Source of the DNA: Aristolochia californica
Taxonomy: Eukaryota > Streptophyta > Magnoliopsida > Piperales > Aristolochiaceae
Reading direction: 5' to 3'
Assembly (NCBI GenBank): GCA_029961685.1
Contig: JARWKL010000012.1
Location: 12,183,955-12,247,954 of the forward strand
DNA: 64,000 bases
Shown: positions 29,691 through 39,150 of the stretch, one piece after another
How positions within the stretch are numbered: position 1 is the stretch's first letter
Layout: the number at the start of each line of letters is the position of its first letter
Position numbers and translations under genes: made by a program
The notes under the pieces: generated by a model
Databases searched by the model: none
Told to the model about the DNA's origin: nothing
The model's input: only the letters and a program-made list of their open reading frames with translations

Positions 29691-31246
29691 ACGACGAGTC
29701 TCTAGCAGACTCTGACAGGGGAATACTGATACCAAAGCACTATTGCTATGATATCAACACAAAGTCTCTAATAGACTTGTACACACAGCGGAAGACAACC
29801 TAGGGAAGAGGGCAGTGGAACTAGAATCCTAGGGACTTCTACCTGCCAGTCTCGAGCTACAGGCAGTGGAAATATCTACGGGCAGCGGAAAACATCGATG
29901 TCTCACACAATACTATTCCTACAGTCACACATCGTCAGTCCTATCATTTTACCATCACATCACTCTCCTGCTTCCTACCACATGTCACCATTATGTACTC
30001 GTTTGTGTCTATTTCATAGCTATCTAGTAGGCCCAACATGACTTCTGTTGCTACCTAGAACTTCTTCGGGGTTTGACCCTATTCCTGCCGGCTTACCACC
30101 AAGTGGGCAGTTCCGTCGATGCGGTCCTCACGGTCTTCAGAGGGCCCGGAGCCATTCATATTAACCGTTGCGGCTCCATGGCTGCTTCAGCAGGGTAGAG
30201 CACAGCTCCGTTTCGTTTTCTACCTTGGAGCGTAGCCGAATAATTCCAAGTCTCTAGCTTCTGTCCTATTTGGCTCTATTTCGATACTATTTCTTTTTGA
30301 CGAGTGAACAGTAAACATGAATAGTAATCATGAATTGTAACCTTGAATAGTAAAAATGAACAGTACTTTTGAATAGTACTTTGGAACAGTAAAAAACAAA
30401 CACTGTAGAGATCAATACATAGATGCAAACCATGAACATTAATAACAACTACTGTGGAGATCATATTTATAAATGCGGAACATGAACAGTAATAACAACT
30501 ACTGTACGAATCATAATATTACAAACATGCGGAAATATAAAAAACATTGTTCAAACAAAGTAAAAACATAAGAAAAACATAAATACATACCCTTAAAAAA
30601 GGCAAAAGAAAAACTACTTAGCTACATAGCTCCCGAAGTTACCGACCGTGGCACCGGTCGGTTCCCTCTTTTCTACTCAGCCATTACGGCTGTTAAGCAC
30701 ATACCGTGCTTGAGGAACTTGCCGGAGAAAGATCGCAGGAAATCGCCTTCATTGAGTCGCTCCAAGTGGCTCTGAGTTCGAATTTTGTAGCTCCGAATTC
30801 GAATGTCCTAAACCTCTGGAGGAGCATCGTATTTATAGCTGAAGATTTTTCAGCTTTTCCACCTTTACCCTTGATTGAAAGGTGTGTGTTTAAAGAGAAA
30901 GGGTAACTTTTGTCTTTTTGGCATGTCGCTTTTGCCCTTGCATTATTACCTTTCGGCGCCGAAAACAGGGGTAGAAATGTCTTTTCTGCATGTGACATCA
31001 TGATGATAACGTGCAGGAATCTTTTTTAGCCATCTTTGTTGACTTGGTGTAGCCGTCATTGATGACTTTTGTAGCCGCCATTGCGCACTTTTGAGCCACC
31101 TTTGCTGACTTTGTTTTCGTCGTGGGCCTAGTCTGCTGACGTGGCTGCTGAGTAGTCTGTTGACATGGCTGCTGACTGCTCATTCGGACAGCTGCCTTTC
31201 TGTGCACAGTTTACAGGTGTGCTCCTTCGAAAAAGTTTTTTGTGCA
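29689..31246 (-). repeat. Inverted viral arm: P6-like 3' tip, promoter and leader
   Basis: Reading this stretch on the minus strand reproduces about 32461-33966 with indels. It holds the 3' end of the P6-like ORF, the upstream promoter repeats, a TATA box at 30830-30837, both leader stem-loops, the ACTGTTCA repeat tract (30300-30400) and the two hairpins next to the primer-binding site. The arm stops at 29689-29691, the equivalent of 33964-33966, so the primer-binding site itself (33975) is absent. The inner edge lies near 31246, where sequence switches to the forward P6-like ORF. With the right arm it forms an inverted repeat with arms of about 1.5 kb and a 1.2 kb spacer. Confidence 0.9.
30830..31157 (-). 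promoter_or_regulatory. Inverted copy of viral promoter, directed leftward
   Basis: TATAAATA lies on the minus strand at 30830-30837, with the same upstream GTCA/GGCGGCTAC-type repeats (31010-31157) as the forward copies. If active it would transcribe leftward, through the inverted leader and out into the satellite. Activity is inferred only from identity with the forward promoter. Confidence 0.6.
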
Positions 31247-32530
31247 AAGTTAAAAGAACTCACTCAACGGCATGAAATGCCAAGCTCCTCCGGGACTTCT
31301 ACCGGATCTCCATCGCGAGAAAAGGAAGCAACAACGTCAGCTAATCAACAGACGGATGACTTTAGTATTTTGACAAACACAGGTCGACCCGGGATTTCTA
31401 CCGGTCATGTCAGGCATGAGAAGGAAATCACAACCCAATCTTCTCTGAAGATAGGGGATTCAGGGATTTCTACCTGCCAGTCAAGAGCTGGAAAGGAAAC
31501 CTTAACGATTTCGTTGAAATCGGAATCAGGGACTTTTACCTGTCAGTTTAGAGCTGAAAAGGAAGTCTTAACGGATCCATCCCTGATGGAAACGGACTTG
31601 TCTAGTAATGAGAAATCATTCAAGACAAAATTGGTTACCCCGTCTGAGTTTACGAGGTTGAAAAGCCTAAATAAACCAGATAAAACTAGTTTTAATGAGT
31701 TTGAGTTTTTAAAGAAATTTAAACCTTTAAAACTTTCGGACATTATGTCTGAGGAACCCTCGCTATGCCCTCAAAAGGTGGACAACGTTCATTCAAAGAT
31801 CGAATCCGATCATACTGTTCAATTCCAGAGATGGAATGAACAAATTAGACAAGGGATGAACACTCCCTTCTTCACCACTGAGCCCAGCAACAGTTGGAAT
31901 CAAGTGAAGTTGAGTCATGAAATAGACTCAAAATATGCATCCATGCTTTACGCATATGGATTCATAAAACAGATGGTACTGCACTCCACCGATTTATCAG
32001 TGTTGGAGAAAATGCCAAAAGAAATTATGGAGGCTTGCAAAAGTTTCATCTCCATAACCAAGAGTAAAGGAATTCGACTTCATTTCGTTTCCTGTATTGC
32101 TGAAATTGTTACTGACACAAAGATGTTTCCAAGTATTTCTGTCGTGACTATTGAAGGCGTCAAAGAAGGTGACGCAAATATGGAATATGATCCCAGACAT
32201 GTTCCAAAAGCCAAGCCTTGCCCAGAAGCAGTCTGGCCAACCAGGCGTATCCACGGGCTCAAGAAGCTGATACAGCTCATACAACAGCTGATTCAGAAAA
32301 AGAGAAGCTTCGTCTACAAGACCTCCATCCCATTGACGATCATCTCAAAAAGCTATAAAGAGACTCTGGCCTCCATCCAGACCAGTCTTGAAGCTACACT
32401 GAAGAAACTCCTTGGAGGAAATATCCCCTTCAGCAAAACAACGAAGGAAAGCTTCTGCCAGATGTCCCAGAAGACTTTTCTGAAGGAGCACACCTGTAAA
32501 TTGTGCACACAAAGGCAGCTGTCCGAATGA
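31160..32530 (+). pseudogene. P6-like late ORF, copy 1 (5'-truncated, otherwise open)
   Basis: An open frame of 456 codons. The first 29 or so codons come from the inverted arm and are not viral coding sequence. Homology to the other two copies starts near 31247, and ATG 31277 is the first start shared with them. After that come four imperfect repeats of an S-G-x-S-T...R-x-x-K-E-x-x-T unit (31283-31580), a Lys/Phe-rich stretch, a central region with AYGFIKQMVLHS, and the motif TKSKGIRLHFVSCIAEIVTD followed by FPSISVVTIEG. A Lys-rich tail ends the frame. The size, late position and hydrophobic pattern of the second half resemble the C-terminal half of caulimovirid ORF VI (transactivator) proteins, but I see no viroplasmin domain here, so the assignment is tentative. 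This is the only copy with an intact 3' end and no internal stop. Confidence 0.6.
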
Positions 32531-32880
32531 ACAGTCAGCAGCCACGTCAACAGACTAGTTAGCAGCCAAGTCAGTAGACTAGGCCCACGACGAAAATAAA
32601 GTCAGCAAAGGCGGCTACAAAAGTCATCAATGACGGCTACTCCAAGTCAACAAAGATGGCTAAAAAAGAGTCTTGCACGTCATCATCATGATGTCACCAG
32701 TAGCAAAGACATTTCTACCCCTGCTTTCGGCGCCAAAAGGTAATAATGCAAGGGTAAAAGCGACATGCCAAAAAGACAAAAGTTACCCTTTGTCTTTAAA
32801 CACACACCTTTCAATCAAGGGTAAAGGTCGAAGAGCTGAAAAATCTTCAGCTATAAATACGATGCTCCTCCAGAGGTTGA
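32531..32880 (+). promoter_or_regulatory. Viral promoter region, right arm
   Basis: The intergenic region after the P6-like ORF. Two direct repeats of about 22 bp with the pattern AGCAGCCAMGTCARYAGACTAG start near 32539. Three diverged repeats of the type GTCAxCAAxGxxGGCT lie between about 32602 and 32663. ATGATGTCACC near 32688 is an imperfect form of the CRE/as-1-like TGACGTCA seen in the third copy. TATAAATA is at 32852-32859. Transcription would start near 32885. The layout matches the 35S-type promoters of Caulimoviridae; function is inferred. Confidence 0.7.
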
Positions 32881-33275
32881 GACATTCGAAATTGGAGTGA
32901 CTGAATTCGAACTTAGAGCGAAATTGAAGTTGGAGCGACTCAAGGCGATTTCTGGTGATCTTTCTTCGACAAGTTCCTTAAGCACGGTATGTGCTTAACA
33001 GCTGTAATGGCTGAGTAGAAAAGAGGGAACCGACCGGTGCCATAGTCGGTAACTTCGGGAGCTATGTAGCTAAGTAGTTTTTTCTTTTCCCTTTTTAAGG
33101 GTATGTATTTAGTTGTTCTATTTTGAACAATGTTTTTTATATTTCCGCATGTTTGTAATATTATGATTCGTACAGTAGTTGTTATTACAGTTTCGCATGT
33201 TTGTAATTCGTACAATAGTTGTTATTACTGTTCATATTCCGCACCTATATATATGATCTCCACAGTGTTTGTTTT

Positions 33276-33350
33276 TACTGTTCCAAAGTTACTGTTCAAA
33301 AGTACTGTTCATTTTTACTATTCATGATTACTATTCATGTTTACTGTTCA
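33276..33350 (+). repeat. TACTRTTCA repeat tract in leader
   Basis: Seven copies of TACTGTTC(A/C) or TACTATTCA(TG) follow each other with spacers of 0-5 nt. The tract is present in every leader copy (also about 38600-38665, 39475-39560 and, inverted, 30300-30400), with differing unit counts. The right end of the whole viral insertion falls inside this tract (43589-43591). Confidence 0.75.
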
Positions 33351-33876
33351 CTCGTCAAAAAGAAATAGTATTGAAATAGTGCCAAATAGGATAGGAGCTA
33401 GAGACTTGGAATTATTCAGCTACGCTCTGAGGTAGAAAACGAAACGGAACTGTGCTCTACCCTGCTGAAGCATCCATGGAGCCGTAACGGTTAATAGGAA
33501 CGGCTCGGGGCCCTCTGAAGACCGTGAGGACCGCATCGACGGAATTGCCCATGTAGTGGTAAGCCGGCAGGAATAGGGTCAAACCCCGAAGAAGTTCTAG
33601 GTAGCAGCAGAAGTCATGTTGGGCCTACTAGATAGCATTGAAATAGACACAAACGAGTACATAATGGTGACATGTGGTAGGAAGCAGGAGAGTGATGTGA
33701 TGGTAAAATGATAGGACTGATGACGTGTGACTGTAGGAATAGTATTGTGTGAGACATCGATGTTTTCCGCTGCCCGTAGATATTTCCACTGCCTGTAGCT
33801 CGAGACTGGCAGGTAGAAGTCCCTAGGATTCTAGTTCCACTGCCCTCTTCCCTAGGTTGTCTTCCGCTGTGTGTAC

Positions 33877-33959
33877 AAGTCTATTAGAGACTTTGTGTCG
33901 ATATCATTGCAATAGTGCTTTGGTATTAGTATTCCGCTGTCAGAGTCTGCTAGAGACTC
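33877..33959 (+). promoter_or_regulatory. Paired hairpins just upstream of the primer-binding site
   Basis: AAGTCT-ATTAG-AGACTT (33877-33893) and GAGTCT-GCTAG-AGACTC (33943-33959): two perfect 6-bp stems with 5-nt loops ending in CTAG or TTAG. Each is preceded by a CCGCTGT copy. Both recur at 40089-40105 and 40155-40171, where one loop differs (TCTAG) but the stems are kept, and again in the inverted arm. Their role is unknown; position suggests priming, packaging or template switching. Confidence 0.65.
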
Positions 33960-33974
33960 GTCGTTGTGTAAAAA

Positions 33975-33987
33975 TGGTATCAGAGCC
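33975..33987 (+). promoter_or_regulatory. tRNA-Met primer-binding site
   Basis: TGGTATCAGAGCC is the standard complement of the 3' end of plant initiator tRNA-Met. Caulimoviridae use it to prime minus-strand DNA, and many plant LTR retrotransposons use it too. It sits at the end of the leader and before ORF1, as expected, and by convention marks the start of the viral genome map. Confidence 0.9.
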
Positions 33988-34134
33988 GAGTATTAGACTT
34001 GGTTTTGTATGTGTCAAAGTCAAAGAAGTCAAAGCTTATCTTTGATTCTTTCTGTTTAGGTATACATACTCCCGAACAGTTACGACCCATACCGATCACT
34101 TCCCAAGTAACATTTGTAAGGAACAAATATACTA

Positions 34135-34821
34135 ATGTACCAAAGACCCCAACTGGTAGGTCAGAAGGAACTCAATGGTCCTTCTTACAACACCGTGTTG
34201 AAAACTGGACACACAAATGTTTGTCCAATAATAGGCTATCCACATGGATGGCATGACAAGAATAATCCAATATTAAATAATATAATGGATTTAGTTGGTG
34301 ATATGCATCACAACTTCTTTATGAAAAGATGCTGGGAAAAATACACCCCAGAAAGCGTTGATTTCCTATGCGTAGGAATAGAAAGTGACGTTAATGAACA
34401 AGTATAGAAACTCAAGAGAAGAATTAATGCCCATCTTGAGGTTCTTAAAACAGGAAATACTGAAGAAATAGTACATTTCCTTACAGATCTACAAAGCTAT
34501 GTGGATCAAGAAATAAAACCTTCTAGGATCTTAGCACCAATCCGAGAAGCGAAAATAAAGATGGTTAATAATAATAAACCATCCAAAAAGGAGTTATAGG
34601 AAGTAATTTGCAAAATATCTTCTGTAAAAACTCATCATGGAACAGATAGAGATCGTCTTATACGAGACAACTGCGCCTTAACTCAAAATGAAGAATTGAG
34701 AGAACTGGTTATACAACACATCTCTCCTTTCATCACTTTGTATCAATTGGAACGATTAATTGAAATCTTGTTCCAAAAATTAGAAGAGACCTCAACTCAT
34801 CTTAAATTCCTAAATGTCTGA
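34135..34821 (+). pseudogene. Viral ORF1 of unit type A, two in-frame stops
   Basis: A frame of 228 codons starting 148 nt after the primer-binding site, broken by TAG at 34405 and TAG at 34597. It ends at TGA 34819, overlapping the movement protein start by 8 nt, which is typical compact viral spacing and supports this frame. The product is hydrophilic and mostly charged in its second half, with likely helical stretches. I recognise no family. Small leading ORFs of caulimovirids vary in function, so none is assigned. A competing frame at 33999-34256 is shorter and less well placed. Confidence 0.6.
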
Positions 34822-35377
34822 ACAAATAGGAATAGAATGTACTTCTCTCCAAAACTGTGTTCATATACATCATGAAACACAGGGAGAATATGATGAACAT
34901 CCTAATCTGATGCAGGATGGACAAAAGTGGACAATAAGTATCCCTCGGATAACTGAAGTCTACAACAAAGATTGGATTGAATTGCAAAAGAAATCCTTCG
35001 TCTTCCAGAAGGAACTATCTGTAGAAATACAGGATACCGACTCAGGTACTTTCTGCTATAGATTATTAAGTGAATCTGACTTAGCTAAGCTAAAAAGATT
35101 CAAATATGTCCACTATGGACTAGTTCGTATAGGATTAGACCCCTTAATACGAATCAATCAGAATTTACCCTTCATAGCAGCTATAGTAGATAACTCTATG
35201 AAGAATAATTTTGAAAAAGCCCTACTCGGAGGAGTTAGAGCAAATTTAGGATTAGGCCCAGTATCCTTTACAACATGGCCCAATCTACAAATAGATTTAG
35301 AAGACAAGCACATCCAAGATACCTTGTCCCTAAAATCTATACAGAAAATTGGTCGAAAAATGGAATTCAACCAGTAA
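34814..35377 (+). CDS. Movement protein, 30K superfamily, viral
   Basis: An intact ORF of 187 aa. The 30K core is visible: KYVHYGLVRIGLDPL around residues 97-111, a hydrophobic strand with a conserved-type aspartate (FIAAIVDNSM, D126), and ALLGGVRANLGLGPVSFTTW around residues 136-155. These match the pattern of caulimovirid movement proteins, which form or line plasmodesmal tubules for cell-to-cell spread. It is shorter than most caulimovirid movement proteins (about 300 aa), so the C-terminal extension may be absent. It overlaps ORF1 upstream and is followed, 81 nt later, by the coat protein ORF. No stop interrupts it, unlike its neighbours. No second copy exists in the window, because unit type B has other genes in this place. 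Confidence 0.8.
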   Translation: MSEQIGIECTSLQNCVHIHHETQGEYDEHPNLMQDGQKWTISIPRITEVYNKDWIELQKKSFVFQKELSVEIQDTDSGTFCYRLLSESDLAKLKRFKYVHYGLVRIGLDPLIRINQNLPFIAAIVDNSMKNNFEKALLGGVRANLGLGPVSFTTWPNLQIDLEDKHIQDTLSLKSIQKIGRKMEFNQ

Positions 35378-35458
35378 GAAGAGTTATGCGCATACTTGTA
35401 TGCATAGTAGCCCGAGGAATCAACAGAAGGTTCAACGGAAGCTTCAAGAATTAGCTCT

Positions 35459-37213
35459 ATGACAGAGTTTTTCTATTTAATGGATATGGAAACTCCATTA
35501 CCATTAGGCCTTCCTGACATCACCGGATAGCTTAAAAACCTAGTACACTTTGCAACACCTTGCATAGCACCTAGAAGAAAAAAGGATCCAGCACCATCAG
35601 CTTTTAGGATCGCTTCAAAAGCATCATCCTCCACCGATGATGAAGTTTACGCAGAATATAATACCTTCGGTCGCCAACCGATTTATTATGTTCAAGAAGA
35701 AAAACCATCTTCTAGTAAACAACAAGAGCAACACGACAGTGAACTAGAAGCCTGGGAATCTGATGAAGTTGCAGAAGAAAATACCAAGAAAATAGACTAC
35801 TCTGCTAAAGAGAAAAAGGCAGATGATCTTGGTAAAAGATTTCGAATGCTTCGTGGTAGCGACCATTTTGAAGCAGAAACTTCAAGGGTACGAGATACCC
35901 ACATGGAAGATAGCTTTCAAGATAACTTCCGAAACTGTACTGCGGTTCACCCGCAAGAACGAGAAAGTTTCTCCCACTCCAAAATATCCCTGGGAGGACA
36001 AAGGTATTCGACAAAATACACAAATGTCGATCCATCAAATGCTACTAAGGGACACCAAACCATAGATAGCATAAACCCTTTTGGATTTTACCTCAACTTG
36101 GATTGCCCCAAGGATGGAGAAAAAGTCCTTAAAGATTGGGAAAGAAGCATCAGCAATGCTGCAAATATGCATGAATCTTGGAACCAAGAATCAGCATTTA
36201 ATTTCTTTACCCATGCTTTACAGGGTAATGTAGCTCTTTGGTGGGACAACCTTCCCGAAGACCAAAAACGAGCTAATACTTCAATATCAATAGCCAATAT
36301 CTTGAAAGGATTAGTGGCTAAGATATCAAAGGAATTTCTAGGAATACATCCAACCCTAGAAGCCTACAATGAGAGTACTAAACAAGGAAAACGTTTAGAA
36401 ACTCTTGAGAAATTAAACAAGTTACAAATCTGTAACATTTGTTTTTATGAGAAGTATTACTGTGAGTTTGCAAGTTACTTCTATAAACTGCAAAAAGAAG
36501 ATCAGAAACCTTATCTGTCTATCTTTTATGCAAAATTGCCAGAACCATTTGCACATGTAGCTGAAAAAGACTACATTACAAAATATTGGCAAAACAATCC
36601 AGAACTTGGTACATTAACCATGGATATTGTCCTAAACATTGATACTTTAGGAAGAAGACATAGATTTGTAAGAGACATGTTGGCAAATCTTTGTGAAGCC
36701 CAAAAACTACAAAAGAAAAGTAGTAAGGCTAATAAAAAAACATTATGTTGTTCAAACCAGAACAAAAATGTAGGAGCTTATGGTTGCAAAACCACCTCCC
36801 ATAAGCAACGAACATATCCTAAGAAATTTCAACAGAAAAAATTTAGGATACAAAAAAGTTCTACAACAAGGTATACTCCTAAAAAGAGATACTTTCAGAG
36901 AAGAACAAATTCTGGCCCCACCACATCCAGTAAAGGGTCAAATGCATACTGCCCAAAGGGGAAAACCCCAAGCAAATGCAAATGCTGGATATGCCAGAAA
37001 GAAGGACATTTCGCCAGAGATTGTCCAAATGATAAACAACAACGGCGGTACAGTACATACATGTTACTAGCCGAAGAAAATGGATTGGAAATCATCCATT
37101 ACGATGACATCCAGTCAGAAGATGAAGTATATGAACTTTATCCCGAAACTGAGTCTTCCTCCTCGGAAAACTCAGAAAATATGAGTGACTCTTCAGGCAC
37201 AACCTTTGCCTAA
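35459..37213 (+). pseudogene. Coat protein with CCHC zinc knuckle, one in-frame stop
   Basis: A frame of 584 codons with a single TAG at codon 24 (35528-35530). The parallel fragment at 41196 has TGG there. The product has an acidic, Ser/Glu-rich N-terminal region, a conserved central domain (about 36060-36700) with WWDNLPEDQ and a Phe/Tyr-rich helical segment, a Lys/Arg-rich stretch, the zinc knuckle CWICQKEGHFARDC (36983-37024, codons 509-522), and an acidic serine-rich tail. This order matches caulimovirid capsid proteins, whose acidic ends are trimmed and whose knuckle and basic region bind pregenomic RNA. LTR-element gag was considered; the preceding 30K protein favours a pararetrovirus. 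No protease/RT frame follows. Confidence 0.85.
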
Positions 37214-37393
37214 TATTCGGTTATGCTTTTGCCTTCCCGTTATACAAATGGCAGCCAACATGGTGATTTATATCCCACTATTGTCATAAATTACTTTCTC
37301 TACTCCTGCATCATGCATTATAGAGAACTTTAAACTTAACCTGATACTCTTACCACTCGAAGAATTTTCTTTCTTGTGTTACAGAAAGGTAAA
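37214..37393 (+). other. Spacer between coat protein and P6-like ORF, with splice-acceptor-like site
   Basis: A 33-codon open stretch from 37232 to the TAA at 37331-37333 lies out of frame with the coat protein and could be the last remnant of a lost pol ORF; this is unproven. TTTTCTTTCTTGTGTTACAG just before the P6-like ATG looks like a plant splice acceptor. The same block recurs at 41331-41492. Confidence 0.45.
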
Positions 37394-38389
37394 ATGGATC
37401 CCCTCAGCAGCACCCTGACGGACCTAGCAGCAGCAATTGCCACACTCACGGTATTGCTCTCAACCCTACAATCACTATTCGACAGTCTTTTAGTTCTTTT
37501 AGAACGAGGAGACATTCATGAGAATTGTGCCCGTTACAGGTTAAGTGGAGAAGTCTAACAACTCAAGGTTAAAGAATTAACCAAAGAGTTAAAAGAACTC
37601 ACTCAACGGCAAGAAATGCCAAGCTCCTCCGGGACTTCTACCGGATCTCCATCGCGAGAAAAGGAAGCAACAACGTCAGCTAATCAGCAGACGGATGACT
37701 TTAGTGTTTTGATAAACACAGGTCGACCCGGGATTTCAACCGGTCATGCCAGACATGAGAAGGAAATCACAACCCAATCTTCTCTGAAGAAAGGGGAATC
37801 AGGGATTTCTACCTGCCAGTCAAGAGCTGGAAAGGAAACCTTAACGATTTCGTTGAAATCGGAATCAGGGACTTCTACCTGTCAGTCTAGAGCTGAAAAG
37901 GAAGTCTTAACGGATCCATCCCTGATGGAAACGGACTTGTCTAGTAATGAGAAATCATTCAAGACAAAATTGGTTACCCCGTCTGAGTTTACAAGGTTGA
38001 AAAGCCTAAATAAACCAGATAAAACTAGTTTTAATGAGTTTGAATTTTTAAAGAAATTTAAACCTTTAAAACTTTCGGACATTATGTCTAAGGAACCCTC
38101 GCTACGCCCTCAAAAGGTGGACAGTGTTCGTTCAAAGATCGAATCCGATCATACTGTTCAATTCCAGAGATGGAATGAACAAATTGGACAAGGGATGAAC
38201 ACTCCGTTCTTCACCACTGAGCCCAACAACAGTTGGAATCAAGTGAAGTTGAGTCATGAAATAGACTCAAAATATGCATCCATGCTTTACGCATATGGAT
38301 TCATAAAAAAGATGGTACTACACTCCACCGATTTATCAGTGTTGGAGAAAATGCCAAAAGAAATTATGGAGGCTTGCAAATGTAGCTAA
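37394..38389 (+). pseudogene. P6-like late ORF, copy 2 (one stop, 3'-truncated)
   Basis: This copy keeps the N-terminus missing from copy 1: a hydrophobic, leucine-rich start, then a Lys/Glu-rich helical segment, then the four S-G-x-S-T repeats. TAA at 37556 interrupts it, where copy 3 has a leucine codon. Sequence follows copy 1 closely until 38380, inside the codons for EACK, then jumps to the leader, so the last three codons before the stop are leader-derived. The N-terminal part recalls the helical start of some caulimovirid late or virion-associated proteins, but I cannot assign it. Confidence 0.6.
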
Positions 38390-39150
38390 GTAGTTTTTTC
38401 TTTTCCCTTTGTAAGGGTATGTATTTAGTTGTTTTGTTTTGAACAATGTTTTTTATATTTCTGCATGTTTGTAATATTGTGATTCGTACAGTAGTTGTTA
38501 TTACTGTTTCGCATGTTTGTAATTCGTACAGTAGTTGTTATTACTGTTCAAATTCCGCACCTATATATATGATCTCCACAGTGTTTGTTTTTTACTGTTC
38601 AAAAGTACTGTTCATTTTTACTATTCACGGTTACTATTCATGATTACTATTCATGTTTACTGTTCACTCGTCAAAAAGAAATAGTTTCGAAATAGTGCCA
38701 AATAGGACAGAAGCTAGAGACTTGGAATTATTCGGCTACGCTCCGAGGTAGAAAATGAAACGGAGCTGTGCTCTACCCTGCTGAAGCAGCCATGGAGCCG
38801 CAACGGTTAATATGAATGGCTCGGGGCCCTCTGAAGACCGTGAGGACCGCATCGACATAATTGCCCACTTGGTGGTAAGCCGGCAGGAATAGGGTCAAAC
38901 CCTGAAGAAGTTCTAGGTAGCAACAGAAGTCATGTTGGGCCTACTAGATAGCTATGAAATAGACACAAACGAGTACATAACGGTGACATGTGGTAGGAAG
39001 CAGGAGAGTGATGTGATGGTAAAATGATAGGACTGACGACGTGTGACTGTAGGAATCGTATTGTGTGAGACATCGATGTTTTCCGCTGCCCGTAGATATT
39101 TCCACTGCCTGTAGCTCGAGACTAGCAGGTAGAAGTCCCTAGGATTCTAG
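38381..39150 (+). promoter_or_regulatory. Partial viral leader, first of two in tandem
   Basis: Equivalent to 33065-33836. It begins at the junction with P6-like copy 2 and ends at AGTTCC (39149-39154), where the sequence returns to an earlier leader position. It has no promoter, TATA box or primer-binding site. No gene seen. Confidence 0.75.

Larger units (their letters stand above)
32881..33974 (+). promoter_or_regulatory. Viral leader, full-length copy, up to the primer-binding site
   Basis: About 1.1 kb without a convincing gene. Structures visible: a perfect stem-loop TTAAGCAC-GGTAT-GTGCTTAA at 32978-32998; an imperfect copy of the CCGACC/GGTCGG hairpin near 33033; the T(A)CTRTTCA repeat tract at 33276-33350; and two six-bp hairpins at 33877-33893 and 33943-33959. 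Long structured leaders carrying short ORFs are typical of caulimovirid pregenomic RNA. The same leader recurs three more times in the insert (inverted, 38381-40186, and 43191-43591). Confidence 0.7.

Noticed and set aside
30693..31001. A 102-aa minus-strand ORF in the inverted arm (related frames at 32673-32900 and 42997-43317)
   Set aside because: It covers the promoter, TATA box and transcription start region; the openness is not kept between copies.
31543..31743. Minus-strand ORFs over the P6-like gene (also 37882-38082 and 41981-42208)
   Set aside because: Antisense shadows that recur only because the sense sequence is repeated.
33999..34256. An 85-codon ORF right after the primer-binding site
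   Set aside because: It overlaps the longer ORF1 frame, which ends with a typical overlap into the movement protein. It is likely a shadow frame.
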